The notes under the pieces: generated by a model | The model's input: only the letters and a program-made list of their open reading frames with translations | Told to the model about the DNA's origin: nothing | Database searches by the model: none | Source of the DNA: Bifidobacterium aemilianum | Lineage (GTDB): Bacteria; Actinomycetota; Actinomycetes; Actinomycetales; Bifidobacteriaceae | Assembly: GCF_003315635.1 (NCBI RefSeq) | Contig: NZ_PDCG01000009.1 | Span: 1 to 40,329, forward strand | Length of the DNA: 40,329 bases | Reading direction: 5' to 3' | Program-made: the position numbers and the translations under genes | Part shown: one piece after another, positions 1 through 10,512 of the stretch | Layout of the letters: each line of letters starts with the position of its first letter | How positions within the stretch are numbered: position 1 is the first letter of the stretch

Positions 1-379
1 CCATGGCCGAGGGCAGCAGAGTCGAGGAGTTGGTGCAGAAGATGCTCTTGGCCGGAGCCAAATCGCTGACCTTCTTCCAGGTGGACTGCTTGATGTCCAG
101 CCGCTCAGGAACAGCCTCGATCACGATGTCAGCATCCTTGAGGGCCTCAGCCATACCCGCGCTGGTGCGGATACGACTCACCGCCGCGTCCAGCTTCTCG
201 TCGGTGGCATCAGGCAAATCACGCTTGTAGCCCTTTCTCAGATATTCCCAGCGGGCGGGCAGCTTGTCCAGGATCTCATCCTTGATGTCATAGGCCACCA
301 CATGCTTGCCCATGTAGGCAGCCTGAAAAATAATCTGGGAACCAAGCACGCCAGTGCCCAAAACAGTAAGATTCTTCAT
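1..379 (-). CDS. 3-hydroxyacyl-CoA dehydrogenase-like protein, N-terminal part (runs off the window)
   Basis: The first 126 codons are visible, starting at ATG 377-379 with GAGG a few bases upstream; the 3' part lies before position 1. The N-terminus shows a Rossmann dinucleotide fold: a beta strand into GTGVLG (GxGxxG), an acidic residue at the end of strand two (AYDIKDE), then DADIVIEAVPE and FCTNSS. This is the NAD-binding half of the 3-hydroxyacyl-CoA / 3-hydroxybutyryl-CoA dehydrogenase family, which oxidises a 3-hydroxyacyl group with NAD+ in the cytoplasm. The substrate cannot be told because the C-terminal catalytic domain is missing. Family call is good; function is inferred. Confidence 0.8.
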   Translation of the reverse strand, partial: MKNLTVLGTGVLGSQIIFQAAYMGKHVVAYDIKDEILDKLPARWEYLRKGYKRDLPDATDEKLDAAVSRIRTSAGMAEALKDADIVIEAVPERLDIKQSTWKKVSDLAPAKSIFCTNSSTLLPSAM

Positions 380-570
380 TTTCCTCACTTCTTCGTGAAT
401 TACCCCGTATGCGCCACTCGCATAGGGGAAGATGCTGGGCTGGAGCCACATAGTCAACACTGGCCGAAAGCGCATCAAAGCCCAGCATCAAAAAATAATC
501 CCCAAGCCAACGGTAAAAATCAGTGTAACTACAGTAACTGGGTGCTTATGCTCTGAGAGGTAAAACAAGG

Positions 571-601
571 GTCCGACACCACTGAATCAGTGATGTCGGA
601 C
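571..601 (-). terminator. Hairpin terminator after proS
   Basis: A 15-bp stem with one mismatch (GTCCGACA...TGTCGGAC outer arms, CACTGA/TCAGTG inner) lies 26 bp past the proS stop. On the minus strand it is followed by TTGTTTT. This fits an intrinsic terminator for proS. Confidence 0.7.
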
Positions 602-626
602 ACCAAGCGTACGAAAGTCGCGAGAA

Positions 627-2456
627 TCAGTCCAGCTGTGCCAGCCGATCGGCAATCACCTGTACAGCCTTATCCGCCGCAACGGCCTGGGCCTGCTCGC
701 CTGTACGGTCTCTGATTTCAATGGTTCCATTGTTGACCGTGTCACGACCCGCGACCACGACCAGGGGGACACCAATGAGTTCGGCATCCTTGAACTTGAC
801 CCCCGGGGAGACCTTCTTACGGTCATCATAGATGACCTCGATTCCACGTTCCTCCAATTGGGTGAGCAACTGCTCGGCCGCACCGAAGGCCGCCTGGTCC
901 TTGCCGGTAGCCAGCAGGTGAACCTGGGCAGGTGCCACGACGGCCGGCCAGGCCAGGCCCTTGTCGTCATGATGGGCCTCGGCGATGCAGGCCAGGACAC
1001 GGGAGACACCAATGCCATAGCAGCCCATCCACACGGGAACCGTCTTGCCGTTCTGGTCCAGGACCTTGAGGTCCAGAGCCTTGGAATACTTCAGGCCGAG
1101 TTGGAAGACCTGGCCAATCTCCACACCGCGCTCGAAGCTGAGTGGCCCGGAACCGTCGGGACTCATATCGCCCTGGCGGACCTCCACCGCCTCGACCAGG
1201 CCGTCAGCCTCGAAGTCACGGCCGTAGACGGCGTTGAAAACATGCATACCCTCCTGATCGGCACCGGTGATCCACTGGGAGCCCCGGCCCACATGGGCGT
1301 CAAGCAAGTAACGGACCGGGGTCTTGATGCCTTCGGCTTCCCTGGCCTGGGGGCCCAGGACCATAGGGCCGATATAGCCCTTGACGAACTCAGGATGCGA
1401 CTTCAGGTCCTCCTCGCTGGCCTCCTCGATCTCGGCAGGGGCGAATTGGGCCTCCAAACGCTTCATATCGACCTGGCGGTCACCAGGCAGGCCTATGGCC
1501 ACGATCTCCCGCCAGGGCTTGTCATGCTCCTCATCCTCGGCGTGCTTGACCGCGATGATCAGGTTCTTCAGGGTGTCGGCGGCGGTCCACTGGCGGCCGT
1601 CCTTGCGTGGATGCAGACTGTTGGCGCGCTCGACCAGGGCGTCGATGGTCTTGGCATCCGGAGTCTCCAGAGCCCGCATGGCTGGTATGGCAGAGGAATC
1701 GACCTCCCCCACTGCTGGTGTGGTCAGGGCCTCGACATTCCAAGCCTTGCCGGAGGGAGCCAGGGCGAAGGTGTCCTCGCCGATGGGCAGGGGGGCCAGG
1801 AACTCCTCGGATTCGGAGCCTCCCATGGGGCCGGAGACCGCATGGACGATGACATAGTCGACGCCCAGGCGCTTGAAGATGCGCTCATAGGCACCGCGCT
1901 GGTCCTGGTAGGCCTGCTTGAGACCATCCTCATCCACAGTGAAGGAGTAGGCGTCCTTCATGATGAACTCACGACCACGGATGAGGCCAGCCCGGGGGCG
2001 GAACTCGTCGCGGTACTTGGTCTGAATCTGGTAGAGGCTTACCGGCAGGTCCTTATAGGACGTGTACATGTCCTTGACCAGCAGGGTGAACATCTCCTCA
2101 TGGGTGGGAGCCAACAGATAGTCGGCCCCGTGCCGGTCCTTGAGGCGGAAGATATTGTCTCCGTATTCCTCCCAGCGGTGGGTGGCCTCGTAGGGCTCCC
2201 GGGGCAGCAGGGCCGGGAAGTGGACCTCCTGGGCTCCGATGCCGTCAATCTCCTCCCGGACGATGGCCTCAACCTTGTTGAGGACGCGCAGTCCCAGGGG
2301 CAGCCAGGTCCAGATGCCCGGTGCGGCCTTGCGGATGTACCCTGCCCTCTGCAGGAGCCTGGCCGAGTCGACATCGGCATCTGCCGGATCCTCACGCAGG
2401 GTGCGCACAAATAGCGTGGACATACGAAGGGTGCTGGTTTTCTCAGTGGAGTTCAT
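627..2456 (-). CDS. proS: Prolyl-tRNA synthetase
   Basis: A 609-aa class II aminoacyl-tRNA synthetase that charges tRNA-Pro in the cytoplasm. The N-terminus has the ProRS pattern ([17 protein letters not shown], then [20 protein letters not shown]), motif 2 around [25 protein letters not shown], and motif 3 with GCYGIGVSR. The anticodon-binding domain follows (VHLLATG through [14 protein letters not shown]). The length fits the bacterial form with an inserted editing domain in the middle. I chose ATG 2454-2456 because AGGGG lies just upstream. The frame stays open to a TTG at 2504, and an internal ATG at 2423 has no good ribosome site. No T-box is visible upstream. Confidence 0.97.
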   Translation of the reverse strand: MNSTEKTSTLRMSTLFVRTLREDPADADVDSARLLQRAGYIRKAAPGIWTWLPLGLRVLNKVEAIVREEIDGIGAQEVHFPALLPREPYEATHRWEEYGDNIFRLKDRHGADYLLAPTHEEMFTLLVKDMYTSYKDLPVSLYQIQTKYRDEFRPRAGLIRGREFIMKDAYSFTVDEDGLKQAYQDQRGAYERIFKRLGVDYVIVHAVSGPMGGSESEEFLAPLPIGEDTFALAPSGKAWNVEALTTPAVGEVDSSAIPAMRALETPDAKTIDALVERANSLHPRKDGRQWTAADTLKNLIIAVKHAEDEEHDKPWREIVAIGLPGDRQVDMKRLEAQFAPAEIEEASEEDLKSHPEFVKGYIGPMVLGPQAREAEGIKTPVRYLLDAHVGRGSQWITGADQEGMHVFNAVYGRDFEADGLVEAVEVRQGDMSPDGSGPLSFERGVEIGQVFQLGLKYSKALDLKVLDQNGKTVPVWMGCYGIGVSRVLACIAEAHHDDKGLAWPAVVAPAQVHLLATGKDQAAFGAAEQLLTQLEERGIEVIYDDRKKVSPGVKFKDAELIGVPLVVVAGRDTVNNGTIEIRDRTGEQAQAVAADKAVQVIADRLAQLD

Positions 2457-2778
2457 AGCCCCTAAGAATATTCGCGTTCGCCGACAAGCGACCGCCGCGC
2501 CCAACTGACCTGTACCATCCCAAGACTGCGGATGCTGGCAAACCCCAACAAGCAGACACCACAGCCCGTCTCAAGAACTTGCGGGGGGCACATAAGCGAT
2601 GCCACTTCCCCACAGGCTGTATTTGTTGTGACTCGCCAGGACTCCTTATCAGCGACGTGACCGAATGCAACAACATCAGGGTGTATCCCCTGTGCATCCA
2701 TGAGCTTTGCCGAAGGCGCGGGCCTGCAATGCCTTATTCCATAAAGGGTGATGATTGACTATCAGCTAGGAATCTGTT

Positions 2779-2800
2779 TGCGTACGTATTTACATACGCA
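2779..2800. promoter_or_regulatory. Candidate operator of the toxin-antitoxin remnant
   Basis: Inverted repeat TGCGTACGTA-TT-TACATACGCA with one mismatched pair, 34 bp upstream of the antitoxin ATG. YefM/Phd antitoxins bind palindromes in their own promoters, so this is a plausible autoregulatory site. Function is inferred. Confidence 0.45.
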
Positions 2801-2833
2801 ACTGCAGGTAGCTACCAGCCCGGGGAGGGCCTC

Positions 2834-3077
2834 ATGGAAACCATCAATGCCACCAATGCCAGAAAATCCTTGTATGGGCTGATTGACCAGGCAAACGAGA
2901 ACGCAGAGGAATTCGCCATCGTCGGAAAAACGAGGAAATGCTGTGTTGGTCGGAGAATACGAATGGAGGACAATCCAAGAAACCCTCTACCTCGATGCCA
3001 TCCCATGTATGACCGAGTCAATCCTAGAAGCCGGGCAAGAGCCACTTGGCGAAGGGTCAACGGAGCTTGACTGGTGA
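2834..3077 (+). pseudogene. YefM/Phd-family antitoxin, frameshifted
   Basis: The ATG at 2834 follows GGGGAGGG. Frame 1 reads METINATNARKSLYGLIDQ and on to EEFAIVGK, the typical Phd/YefM N-terminus that dimerises and binds DNA. The frame then breaks. In the next frame the rest of the family pattern continues as RGNAVLVGEYEWRTIQETLYL, then GSTELDW and TGA at 3075-3077. The break falls in an A5 run at 2926-2930; with A4 the gene would be a continuous antitoxin of about 80 aa. As it stands, translation gives a 78-aa protein with a scrambled C-terminus lacking the toxin-binding part. Unless the extra A is a sequencing error, the antitoxin is dead. Confidence 0.75.
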
Positions 3078-3265
3078 GCGCCTGGACCCTGGTTTATTCA
3101 CGCCAAGCCCAACAGGACACCAAACTCATCAAGGCTGCCGGACTCAAAGCAAAGGCCGAATCCCTGCTTGACCTGCTCGGAGAAGACCCCCTACCGAACC
3201 CCTCCCCACTACGAACAGTTAAGGGGTAATCTGCATGGCTATTGCTCCCGACGCAGATGCAGAAA
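3074..3265 (+). pseudogene. YoeB/Txe-family mRNA-interferase toxin remnant
   Basis: GTG at 3074 overlaps the antitoxin stop (GTGA), the usual coupled arrangement of yefM-yoeB. The reading frame gives WTLVYSRQAQQDTKLIKAAG, then LKAKAESLLDLLGEDPLPNPS, which matches the start of YoeB/Txe ribosome-dependent endonucleases. It stops after 51 codons at TAA 3227-3229. One frame over, the family pattern resumes as HYEQLRGNLHGYCSRR, so a one-base change in the C run near 3200-3207 broke the gene. After the SRR motif the sequence no longer matches, and the neighbouring helicase gene ends at 3280. The C-terminal catalytic residues are therefore gone and the toxin is inactive. Confidence 0.7.
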
Positions 3266-3279
3266 TTCACCCACGAAGG

Positions 3280-4689
3280 TCAGAAGAGCTCCTCCTGGGT
3301 GAATTCGTCCTGTCCGGCGGTTTGGCCTACGGCTTGCTTGGTGAAGGCCCCGGTGCCCTCCTGGGCCAGGCGGGAGCAGGCGGCCGTGGAATTCCCCCTC
3401 AGCACCGTGTCCAGGGAGACGGCCTGGGGTGAGACCAGGAAGGCGTGCTCATTGATGCCGTCCAGGTAGAGGCCGTCCAGAGCCTCCACACGGGAGAGGG
3501 CCACGTAGCCCATACCGGGGGCAAAGGTGCGGCGGAGGTCCATGACGGCCCGGTCCAGGGTCATGCCCTGGGACTTGTGGATGGTGATGGCCCAGGCGCA
3601 GCGCAGGGGCACCTGGTTGACGGCGGCCAGGACGGTCTCCCCGTCCATCATCTGCCAGGCGGCCTGCTTCATGGTCACCGTGTGGCCGTTCTCGAACTCC
3701 ACGATGGGCCAGCCACCCTTGGCCTCGGAGACGAAGCCCTTGACCCGCCCGATGGAGCCGTTGACATACTGGTGGTCCTGGTCGTTGCGCAGGGCCATGA
3801 CGGCCGCGCCGGTCTTGAGGGTCAATTCCTCTGGGGCCAGCATGTTCTTCTTCAGGCGTGCGACCAGGTTGTCGGGCCCGGAGGATTGGGCGCGGAAACT
3901 ATGGGGCTGGTCCTGAATCTGGCTCAGGCGCATATCGTTGAGACTGTCGGCCTGCTTGTTGACCGGAAAGAGATGGACGGCCACCTCGTTCTCGTCTGGG
4001 GCCAGGCCCAGACGGTTGGACAGCACCTCGTGGTCCTCCTGGGTGACCGACCCCTCACGGATGTCGGTCAGGACCGTCAGCAGCTGGCCGTCGTCCTGGC
4101 GGTGCTGCTCGGTCAGGTAGCAGATGACCGGATTCAGCTCGTCCCACACTAGGGATTCAGTGACGAAGCCATCAGGATCCTTGCCGGCCTGCCGGTAGGG
4201 TTCACGCGAGGCCAGGAACTCGGGGCTGGGCTCAAACCCCCGCGACCTGAAGGACTTGCTGACCGGGGGCAGCTGGAAGAAGTCACCCGACAGGACCAGC
4301 TGGAGGCCACCGAAGGGCTCAGGACTGTGACGGACCGACCGGCAGACCTGGTCGACCATGTCGAAAAGCCAGGCCTGCATCATGGAGACCTCGTCGATGA
4401 CCAGGATGTCGACACCCTGGATTTTCCGCCGACGCCGGGACCTGATGGTCGACAGGAGCTCCGGGGTCAGCACGGTGTTGATCCCCACCCCACTCCAGGA
4501 GTGGATGGTCTGCCCGTCCACATGGGTGGAGGCGATGCCGGTGGAGGCGGTCACCGCCACATGGGCGCCAGCCTGCCGGGCCTGGTTGACGAACTCGTTG
4601 AGCACATATGTCTTGCCCGCGCCGGGGGCACCGGTCAGAAAGACGCTGGCTCCCGCGCCGAGTATGTCCAAGGCCTCGGATTGCTGCAC
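3280..4689 (-). CDS. PIF1-like DNA helicase (AAA family ATPase)
   Basis: A 469-aa superfamily 1B helicase. Visible motifs in order are Walker A FLTGAPGAGKTYVLN (residues ~17-31), TASTGIAST (motif Ia), Walker B VIDEVSM (~98), GDFFQLPPV (motif III), and near the C-terminus TIHKSQGMTLDRAVMDL with YVALSRV (motifs V/VI). PIF1 relatives unwind DNA 5' to 3' and help replication through stable structures; the exact role here is inferred. The start is GTG 4687-4689, supported by AAAGGA six bases upstream; no nearer ATG fits. The gene stands alone, with a strong palindrome just upstream (4734-4756). Confidence 0.88.
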   Translation of the reverse strand: MQQSEALDILGAGASVFLTGAPGAGKTYVLNEFVNQARQAGAHVAVTASTGIASTHVDGQTIHSWSGVGINTVLTPELLSTIRSRRRRKIQGVDILVIDEVSMMQAWLFDMVDQVCRSVRHSPEPFGGLQLVLSGDFFQLPPVSKSFRSRGFEPSPEFLASREPYRQAGKDPDGFVTESLVWDELNPVICYLTEQHRQDDGQLLTVLTDIREGSVTQEDHEVLSNRLGLAPDENEVAVHLFPVNKQADSLNDMRLSQIQDQPHSFRAQSSGPDNLVARLKKNMLAPEELTLKTGAAVMALRNDQDHQYVNGSIGRVKGFVSEAKGGWPIVEFENGHTVTMKQAAWQMMDGETVLAAVNQVPLRCAWAITIHKSQGMTLDRAVMDLRRTFAPGMGYVALSRVEALDGLYLDGINEHAFLVSPQAVSLDTVLRGNSTAACSRLAQEGTGAFTKQAVGQTAGQDEFTQEELF

Positions 4690-4733
4690 TGCTGGTCCTT
4701 TCTCGCCGGATGCGACATCTGTGGTCGGACAGG

Positions 4734-4756
4734 AGTATGGTCAGGCCGACCATACT
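4734..4756. promoter_or_regulatory. Perfect 9-bp inverted repeat upstream of the helicase
   Basis: AGTATGGTC-AGGCC-GACCATACT, with its near edge 44 bp upstream of the helicase GTG. No T-run follows on either strand, so it looks more like an operator than a terminator. No regulator can be assigned. Confidence 0.4.
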
Positions 4757-4822
4757 GACCTTAAAGGCCGCTAGCGGCTGCGTCTATTCTGCCCACATAC
4801 CGACCGCATCGGACACATGGCT

Positions 4823-5536
4823 TTAGTAGTCAGCCTTCTGCGGGTGATTGGGGTCCTCGACCGGTGCACCCTTGGCCTCATAGGCCCTCAGGAGGCTGGT
4901 CTCCTCGATCCGCTTGGCTCCCGCCTGGGCCTGGGCCTCATCGGGGCCGGGGGCCGGAAGGAAGAACATGTCACGGTAGTAGCGCAGCTCGTCGATGGAC
5001 TCGATGATGTCGGCCAGGGCCCGGTGGCCGCCATGCTTGGCGGGCTTGTTCCGGTAGACGTCCGGGTACCAGCGGCGGGACAGCTCCTTCAGGGTGCTCA
5101 CGTCGATGACCCGGTAATGGAGCTGGGCCATGAGGTCGGGCATGTACCTGTCGAGGAACTTCTTGTCGGAGCCGACCGAGTTGCCGGCCAGGTGGGCCTT
5201 TCCCTGGGCGGGCAGGAAGCGCTTGACGTAGTCAACGACCTGCCGCTGGGCCTCGGCCAGATCCAGCCCGTCCTTGTTCCACTCGTCAACCAGGCCCGAG
5301 GAGGTGTGCATGTTCCTCACAAAGTCGTTCATGTGGGCCACTGCCGCATCCGAGGGCTTGATGACCAGGTCGATGCCCTCATCCAGGACCTTCATGTTGA
5401 AGTCCGTGGGTACGACCGACACCTCGCAGAGCTCGTCATGGAATATATCCAGACCTGTCATCTCGCAGTCGATCCAGATCATCACGGATTCCTCCGGAGC
5501 AAACGTCAAATCATCCTTATGATCGGCCATATCCAT
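4823..5536 (-). CDS. orn: Oligoribonuclease (3'-5' exoribonuclease)
   Basis: A 237-aa DEDDh exonuclease that degrades 2-5 nt RNA fragments to mononucleotides in the cytoplasm. Motif I is [12 protein letters not shown] (catalytic D and E), [20 protein letters not shown] carries motif II, and [15 protein letters not shown] carries the conserved His and Asp of motif III. The family is usually ~180-200 aa; this one has an extra C-terminal tail of ~35 residues rich in Ala, Gln and Glu. I chose ATG 5534-5536, with AGGAAAGG directly upstream; an ATG at 5530 is also possible. Confidence 0.94.
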   Translation of the reverse strand: MDMADHKDDLTFAPEESVMIWIDCEMTGLDIFHDELCEVSVVPTDFNMKVLDEGIDLVIKPSDAAVAHMNDFVRNMHTSSGLVDEWNKDGLDLAEAQRQVVDYVKRFLPAQGKAHLAGNSVGSDKKFLDRYMPDLMAQLHYRVIDVSTLKELSRRWYPDVYRNKPAKHGGHRALADIIESIDELRYYRDMFFLPAPGPDEAQAQAGAKRIEETSLLRAYEAKGAPVEDPNHPQKADY

Positions 5537-5688
5537 CGCCTTTCCTCGCAAAACTACCGAACATGTCACTCTATCCTGCCTAGAGGACTGAATCATGATC
5601 CTGGAAGAGCGACCCCTAGCACACAAGGACCAAAGATCACCGGTACCCAACGACTCCGGCGGTCTCCTCCGGTCACCCCATAGGCAGA

Positions 5689-5730
5689 CTTGGCTTGCAG
5701 CGGCCCTCAGGCAGACCACTGCAAGCCAAG
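5689..5730 (-). terminator. Hairpin after guaB
   Basis: A perfect 12-bp stem (CTTGGCTTGCAG / CTGCAAGCCAAG) with an 18-nt loop, 25 bp past the guaB stop. There is no clear T-run, so termination is inferred from position and strength only. Confidence 0.5.
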
Positions 5731-5754
5731 GGACAGGGGAGACGCAGCTGGCGG

Positions 5755-7395
<1,641 letters not shown>

Positions 7396-8730
7396 CTATC
7401 GTCCCAATCGGTCTTCTCCGTCGGCAAGCATGCCAGCCGGCGCTGTATCATCGGCTCTTCCGGCGGCAGTAGGCTCTTTCACCTCCTCAGGACGAGCCAA
7501 CAATTTCGGGACAGCAGTGGCGGCAGCAGCAGGTTCATCTTCACCTGACTCAGTCCGGGCATCATGAGAAAGCACTTCAGCCCTGCCACTGGCGTGCTGG
7601 CTGGTCGTCCACACCAACCCCTTCTCCTCCTGCCGAATCTCCCGGGCCCGCCGCAGCAGATAGGGGGACATGGTCAGCACGGTCAGCACCACAGCCGCCA
7701 GCAGCATGCCCACCAGCACATAGACCGCCTTGAAAAACAGGATCATGATGGAACCGAAGGATATCAGGGCCGCCCAGCCCCACAGAATCAGCACAGCACC
7801 TTGAACGGAATGGCCGATGCGCAGCATGCGGTGATGCAAATGCATCCGGTCGGGGTGCATGGGCGACTGGCCTTTCCTTAGGCGCCGCACGATGGCCAGA
7901 GACATATCCAGCACCGGCAAAAAGAGCACCAGAATAGGCAGCATGATGGGCATGAAGACCGGCAGGTAGAGACTTTTATGGCCGACGGAGGCAGGGTCCA
8001 GGTGGCCGGTCATGACGATGGAGGCACAGGTGATCAGGTAGCCCAGGAGCATGGAGCCGGAGTCACCCATGAAGAGCTTGGCCGGGTGCCAATTGTGGAG
8101 GATGAAGCCTACGCAGATGCCCACCATGGCCACGTCAATCAGGGTGGCCATGGAGGCGAAGGAGGCGGAAGACCGGGCGAGGATATAGGAGTAGATGGCG
8201 AAGGCGATGCCACCGATGGCCACGATGCCCGAGGCCAGGCCATCCAGGCCGTCGACGAAATTGACGGCGTTGATGGATGCGACGATGAGGAAGGCCGTGA
8301 TGGCCATGGAGATGGTCGGCGATGCCGTCACCAAGGACCCCAAGGGCAGGGAGATGATCTGCAGTCCTCCATAGGCCGCGAATACCGAGATCAGCAACTG
8401 GCCGGCCAGCTTGAGCATCCAGTCCAAGTCCCAGAGGTCATCGGCCACGCCCAGCAGGCAGACCATGGCGGCGCCCGCCAGCACCACCCAGGCCTGGCGG
8501 CTGTTGACGAACAGCCCGGAGACGAAGGGCATGCGACTGGCGAAGACCAGGGCCACCGCAAATCCCAGCAGCATGGCCAGACCACCCATACGGGGGGTGG
8601 GTACGGTGTGGACGTCGCGGGCCCGGACCTTACCCACGGCACCGATATGTATGGCCAGATGACGGACCAGAGGGGTGAGCAGCCAGGTCACCCCTCCGGC
8701 GATGGCGGCGATGAACAGGTAGACTCTCAA
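7396..8730 (-). CDS. WecA/TagO-type undecaprenyl-phosphate GlcNAc-1-phosphate transferase
   Basis: A 444-aa polytopic membrane enzyme of the MraY/WecA family, which moves GlcNAc-1-P from UDP-GlcNAc to a polyprenyl phosphate to start cell-wall glycopolymer or arabinogalactan-type linkers. About eleven hydrophobic segments are visible. Signature motifs are VADDLWDLDWMLK (DDxxD), NAVNFVDGLDGLASG, LFMGDSGSMLLGY and the His motif HPDRMHLHHRML. The C-terminal ~70 residues are hydrophilic, with Ala, Glu and Pro, and probably disordered. The start is TTG 8728-8730, overlapping the stop of the sua5 gene (TTGA), with GGGGGAG upstream, so the two are translationally coupled. The order sua5-wecA matches other actinobacteria. 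Confidence 0.9.
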   Translation of the reverse strand: MRVYLFIAAIAGGVTWLLTPLVRHLAIHIGAVGKVRARDVHTVPTPRMGGLAMLLGFAVALVFASRMPFVSGLFVNSRQAWVVLAGAAMVCLLGVADDLWDLDWMLKLAGQLLISVFAAYGGLQIISLPLGSLVTASPTISMAITAFLIVASINAVNFVDGLDGLASGIVAIGGIAFAIYSYILARSSASFASMATLIDVAMVGICVGFILHNWHPAKLFMGDSGSMLLGYLITCASIVMTGHLDPASVGHKSLYLPVFMPIMLPILVLFLPVLDMSLAIVRRLRKGQSPMHPDRMHLHHRMLRIGHSVQGAVLILWGWAALISFGSIMILFFKAVYVLVGMLLAAVVLTVLTMSPYLLRRAREIRQEEKGLVWTTSQHASGRAEVLSHDARTESGEDEPAAAATAVPKLLARPEEVKEPTAAGRADDTAPAGMLADGEDRLGR

Positions 8731-9386
8731 GCGGCCACTCCCCCGTCTGCACTCTGCAGGACCTGCCGAATGGCGGCCCGAGATATGATTCCCTGCCGCA
8801 AGATGCTGATGCCGTCGGATGCTTCGGGACTGGCAGCCACCACCGTTGAGGCCATGTGCCCCTGGGTCGGCCCCCCGTCCAAGTAGAGGTCGACCGCGTC
8901 CCCCAAGGCCTCGTAGGCCTCCTGGACCGTCTGCGGGCTCTGCCCACCGGAACGGTTGGCGCTGGAGGCTGCCAGAGGACCGGTGAACTGCAGGATCCTC
9001 AGGGAAAGGTCTGAATCCGGCAGACGGATGGCCTGGGTCCTGCTGCCGTCCTTCTCATTTCTCAAGGTGGATAAAGGGCTGTCGGGCGAAGCAGCGGCGA
9101 TGGGCGAGAAAGGCCCGGGCAGGAAGGCCGCAGCCAACCGGTCAAGCGGTTCAGGCAGGTAGAGCCCGAGACGGGTCAGATTATTGGTTGAGGCAAGGAT
9201 GACCTGCAGGGCTTTGGAAGCGGGCCGCTGCTTGGCTTGGTAGAGAAGGCTTATGGCGGCAGGGTTGCAGGGGTCGCATGCCACCCCGTAGACGGTGTCC
9301 GTGGGAAGGACAATCAGTCCACCCTCCCGGACGACACGCGCAGCGTCTTCCAGCGCCTGCTCATCAATCCGACCTATTCTGCCCAC
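8727..9386 (-). CDS. L-threonylcarbamoyladenylate synthase (Sua5/YrdC/TsaC family)
   Basis: A 219-aa protein of the YrdC fold. It makes threonylcarbamoyl-AMP from Thr, bicarbonate and ATP for the t6A37 modification of ANN-decoding tRNAs. Family motifs are LIVLPTDTVYGVACDP near the N-terminus, LLYQAKQRPASKALQVI (KxR substrate site), LAAAFLPGPFSPI, and the SSANRSGGQSP signature. An upstream ATG-type start would add an unlikely tail. I chose GTG 9384-9386, with AAAGGA at good distance, giving VGRIGRIDEQ. It is the gene directly upstream of wecA; prmC, its usual upstream partner, lies 1.1 kb away behind an inserted acetyltransferase gene. Confidence 0.9.
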   Translation of the reverse strand: MGRIGRIDEQALEDAARVVREGGLIVLPTDTVYGVACDPCNPAAISLLYQAKQRPASKALQVILASTNNLTRLGLYLPEPLDRLAAAFLPGPFSPIAAASPDSPLSTLRNEKDGSRTQAIRLPDSDLSLRILQFTGPLAASSANRSGGQSPQTVQEAYEALGDAVDLYLDGGPTQGHMASTVVAASPEASDGISILRQGIISRAAIRQVLQSADGGVAA

Positions 9387-9735
9387 TACCGTTCCTTTGC
9401 CTGCAGCACCACACTGGCCTGGCCGCAATCCGTGCCAGCCCTCCACCTTCCATCTTGAGGCGCGTCCAGACTGGCAAGCCGATCTTATCTGTACCAGCAA
9501 CAGGATACCGCCTACCCCCAGCTCAGGAAACTCGAGCAATCCCGAAAGCTGGACAAGACAGCATGCCGCGTCTATTATTCTCCCAGAGAAAGTAATATGG
9601 CCGGGGGAATGCCAGCAGGTTCACAGGGACACCGCAGGAGCCTGCCCGACCTGATTTCCTACCGATCAGCGAGGATTGATGATCAGCTGAGAAGGTCATA
9701 CAGCGGGAAACCGACCAACAAGGAGCAAGACAGCA
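9387..9735. other. Gene-free interval between sua5 and the inserted acetyltransferase
   Basis: 349 bp between two divergently transcribed genes. It must hold both promoters, but I see no convincing pair of -35/-10 boxes and no gene, RNA or repeat. Confidence 0.5.
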
Positions 9736-10392
9736 ATGAAATCCATGGCACCAGTTGAGCTGAGACAGCCGCGCCTTTCCGAACATGAGGAGATGCTTGC
9801 AGGCAAGCTGTACGATGCCTCTGACCCTGAGCTCGATGGGCTGAGGAACCGCGCAGGCGACCTATGCACGCGTTTCAACAACCTGCCGCGCGGCGACCAG
9901 CAGGAACGGGAGCAGGTGCTGGATGAGCTTGTGCCCCGTCGTGGACCCGAGGTGAGCATCATGGGACCGATTTTCTTCGATTACGGCATCCACACCAGCA
10001 TCGGGGCGCGCACCTTCATCAACTTCAACTTCACCGCCCTGGACTGTGTGCCGATCAGCATCGGCGACGACGTGCTCATGGGTCCCAACGTGTCCCTGCT
10101 GCCGCCTATGCACCCTCTGCGCTGGCAGGACCGCAACTCACGTCACCGCCCCGATGGCTCACTCTATGATTATGAGTACGCCAAGCCGATCAGCATCGGT
10201 TCAAACTGCTGGCTCGGCGGCAATGTTACCGTCATTGGCGGTGTAACCATAGGCGAGGGTTGCGTGATTGGCGCCGGAGCGGTGGTCACTAGGGACATTC
10301 CGGCCCATACGGTGGCGGTGGGCAATCCGGCACGGGTGATACGTGAGATTACCGATCAGGACGCGGCCTGCTTCCAGAAGTATGCACTCTAG
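9736..10392 (+). CDS. Maltose/galactoside O-acetyltransferase-like sugar acetyltransferase
   Basis: A 218-aa left-handed beta-helix (hexapeptide repeat) enzyme that transfers acetyl from acetyl-CoA to a sugar hydroxyl. The N-terminal ~55 residues match the maltose-acetyltransferase cap (EEMLAGKLYDASDPEL). Next come NFNFTALDCVPISIGDDVLMGPNVSLL, the loop with PPMHPL carrying the catalytic His, then PISIGSNCWLGGNVTVIGG and the C-terminal VAVGNPARVIREI. AAGGAG lies nine bases before the ATG. It runs opposite to both neighbours and splits the conserved prmC-sua5 pair. The acceptor sugar is unknown. A related but distinct copy sits at 27792-28487. Confidence 0.88.
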   Translation: MKSMAPVELRQPRLSEHEEMLAGKLYDASDPELDGLRNRAGDLCTRFNNLPRGDQQEREQVLDELVPRRGPEVSIMGPIFFDYGIHTSIGARTFINFNFTALDCVPISIGDDVLMGPNVSLLPPMHPLRWQDRNSRHRPDGSLYDYEYAKPISIGSNCWLGGNVTVIGGVTIGEGCVIGAGAVVTRDIPAHTVAVGNPARVIREITDQDAACFQKYAL

Positions 10393-10512
10393 GCATGGTC
10401 CGGTACCTTGGGCCTTCAATCGGCAACATAGTGACCGGGTCCCTTAATTTTGTCCGAACAGGGCATGTACGAACCCGATATACGGCATGATCTTACCCTG
10501 CTCCAGGCAGCT

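Noticed and set aside
858..2414. Long open frame on the plus strand opposite proS (518 codons)
   Set aside because: It is the antisense shadow of proS, caused by GC-rich codon use. It has no domain pattern and no ribosome site.
2462..2701. 79-codon minus-strand frame upstream of proS
   Set aside because: No ribosome site and no recognisable motif; probably leader or intergenic DNA.
2457..2778. T-box leader for proS
   Set aside because: No T-box consensus (TGG..ACCGCG region) or specifier stem could be found.
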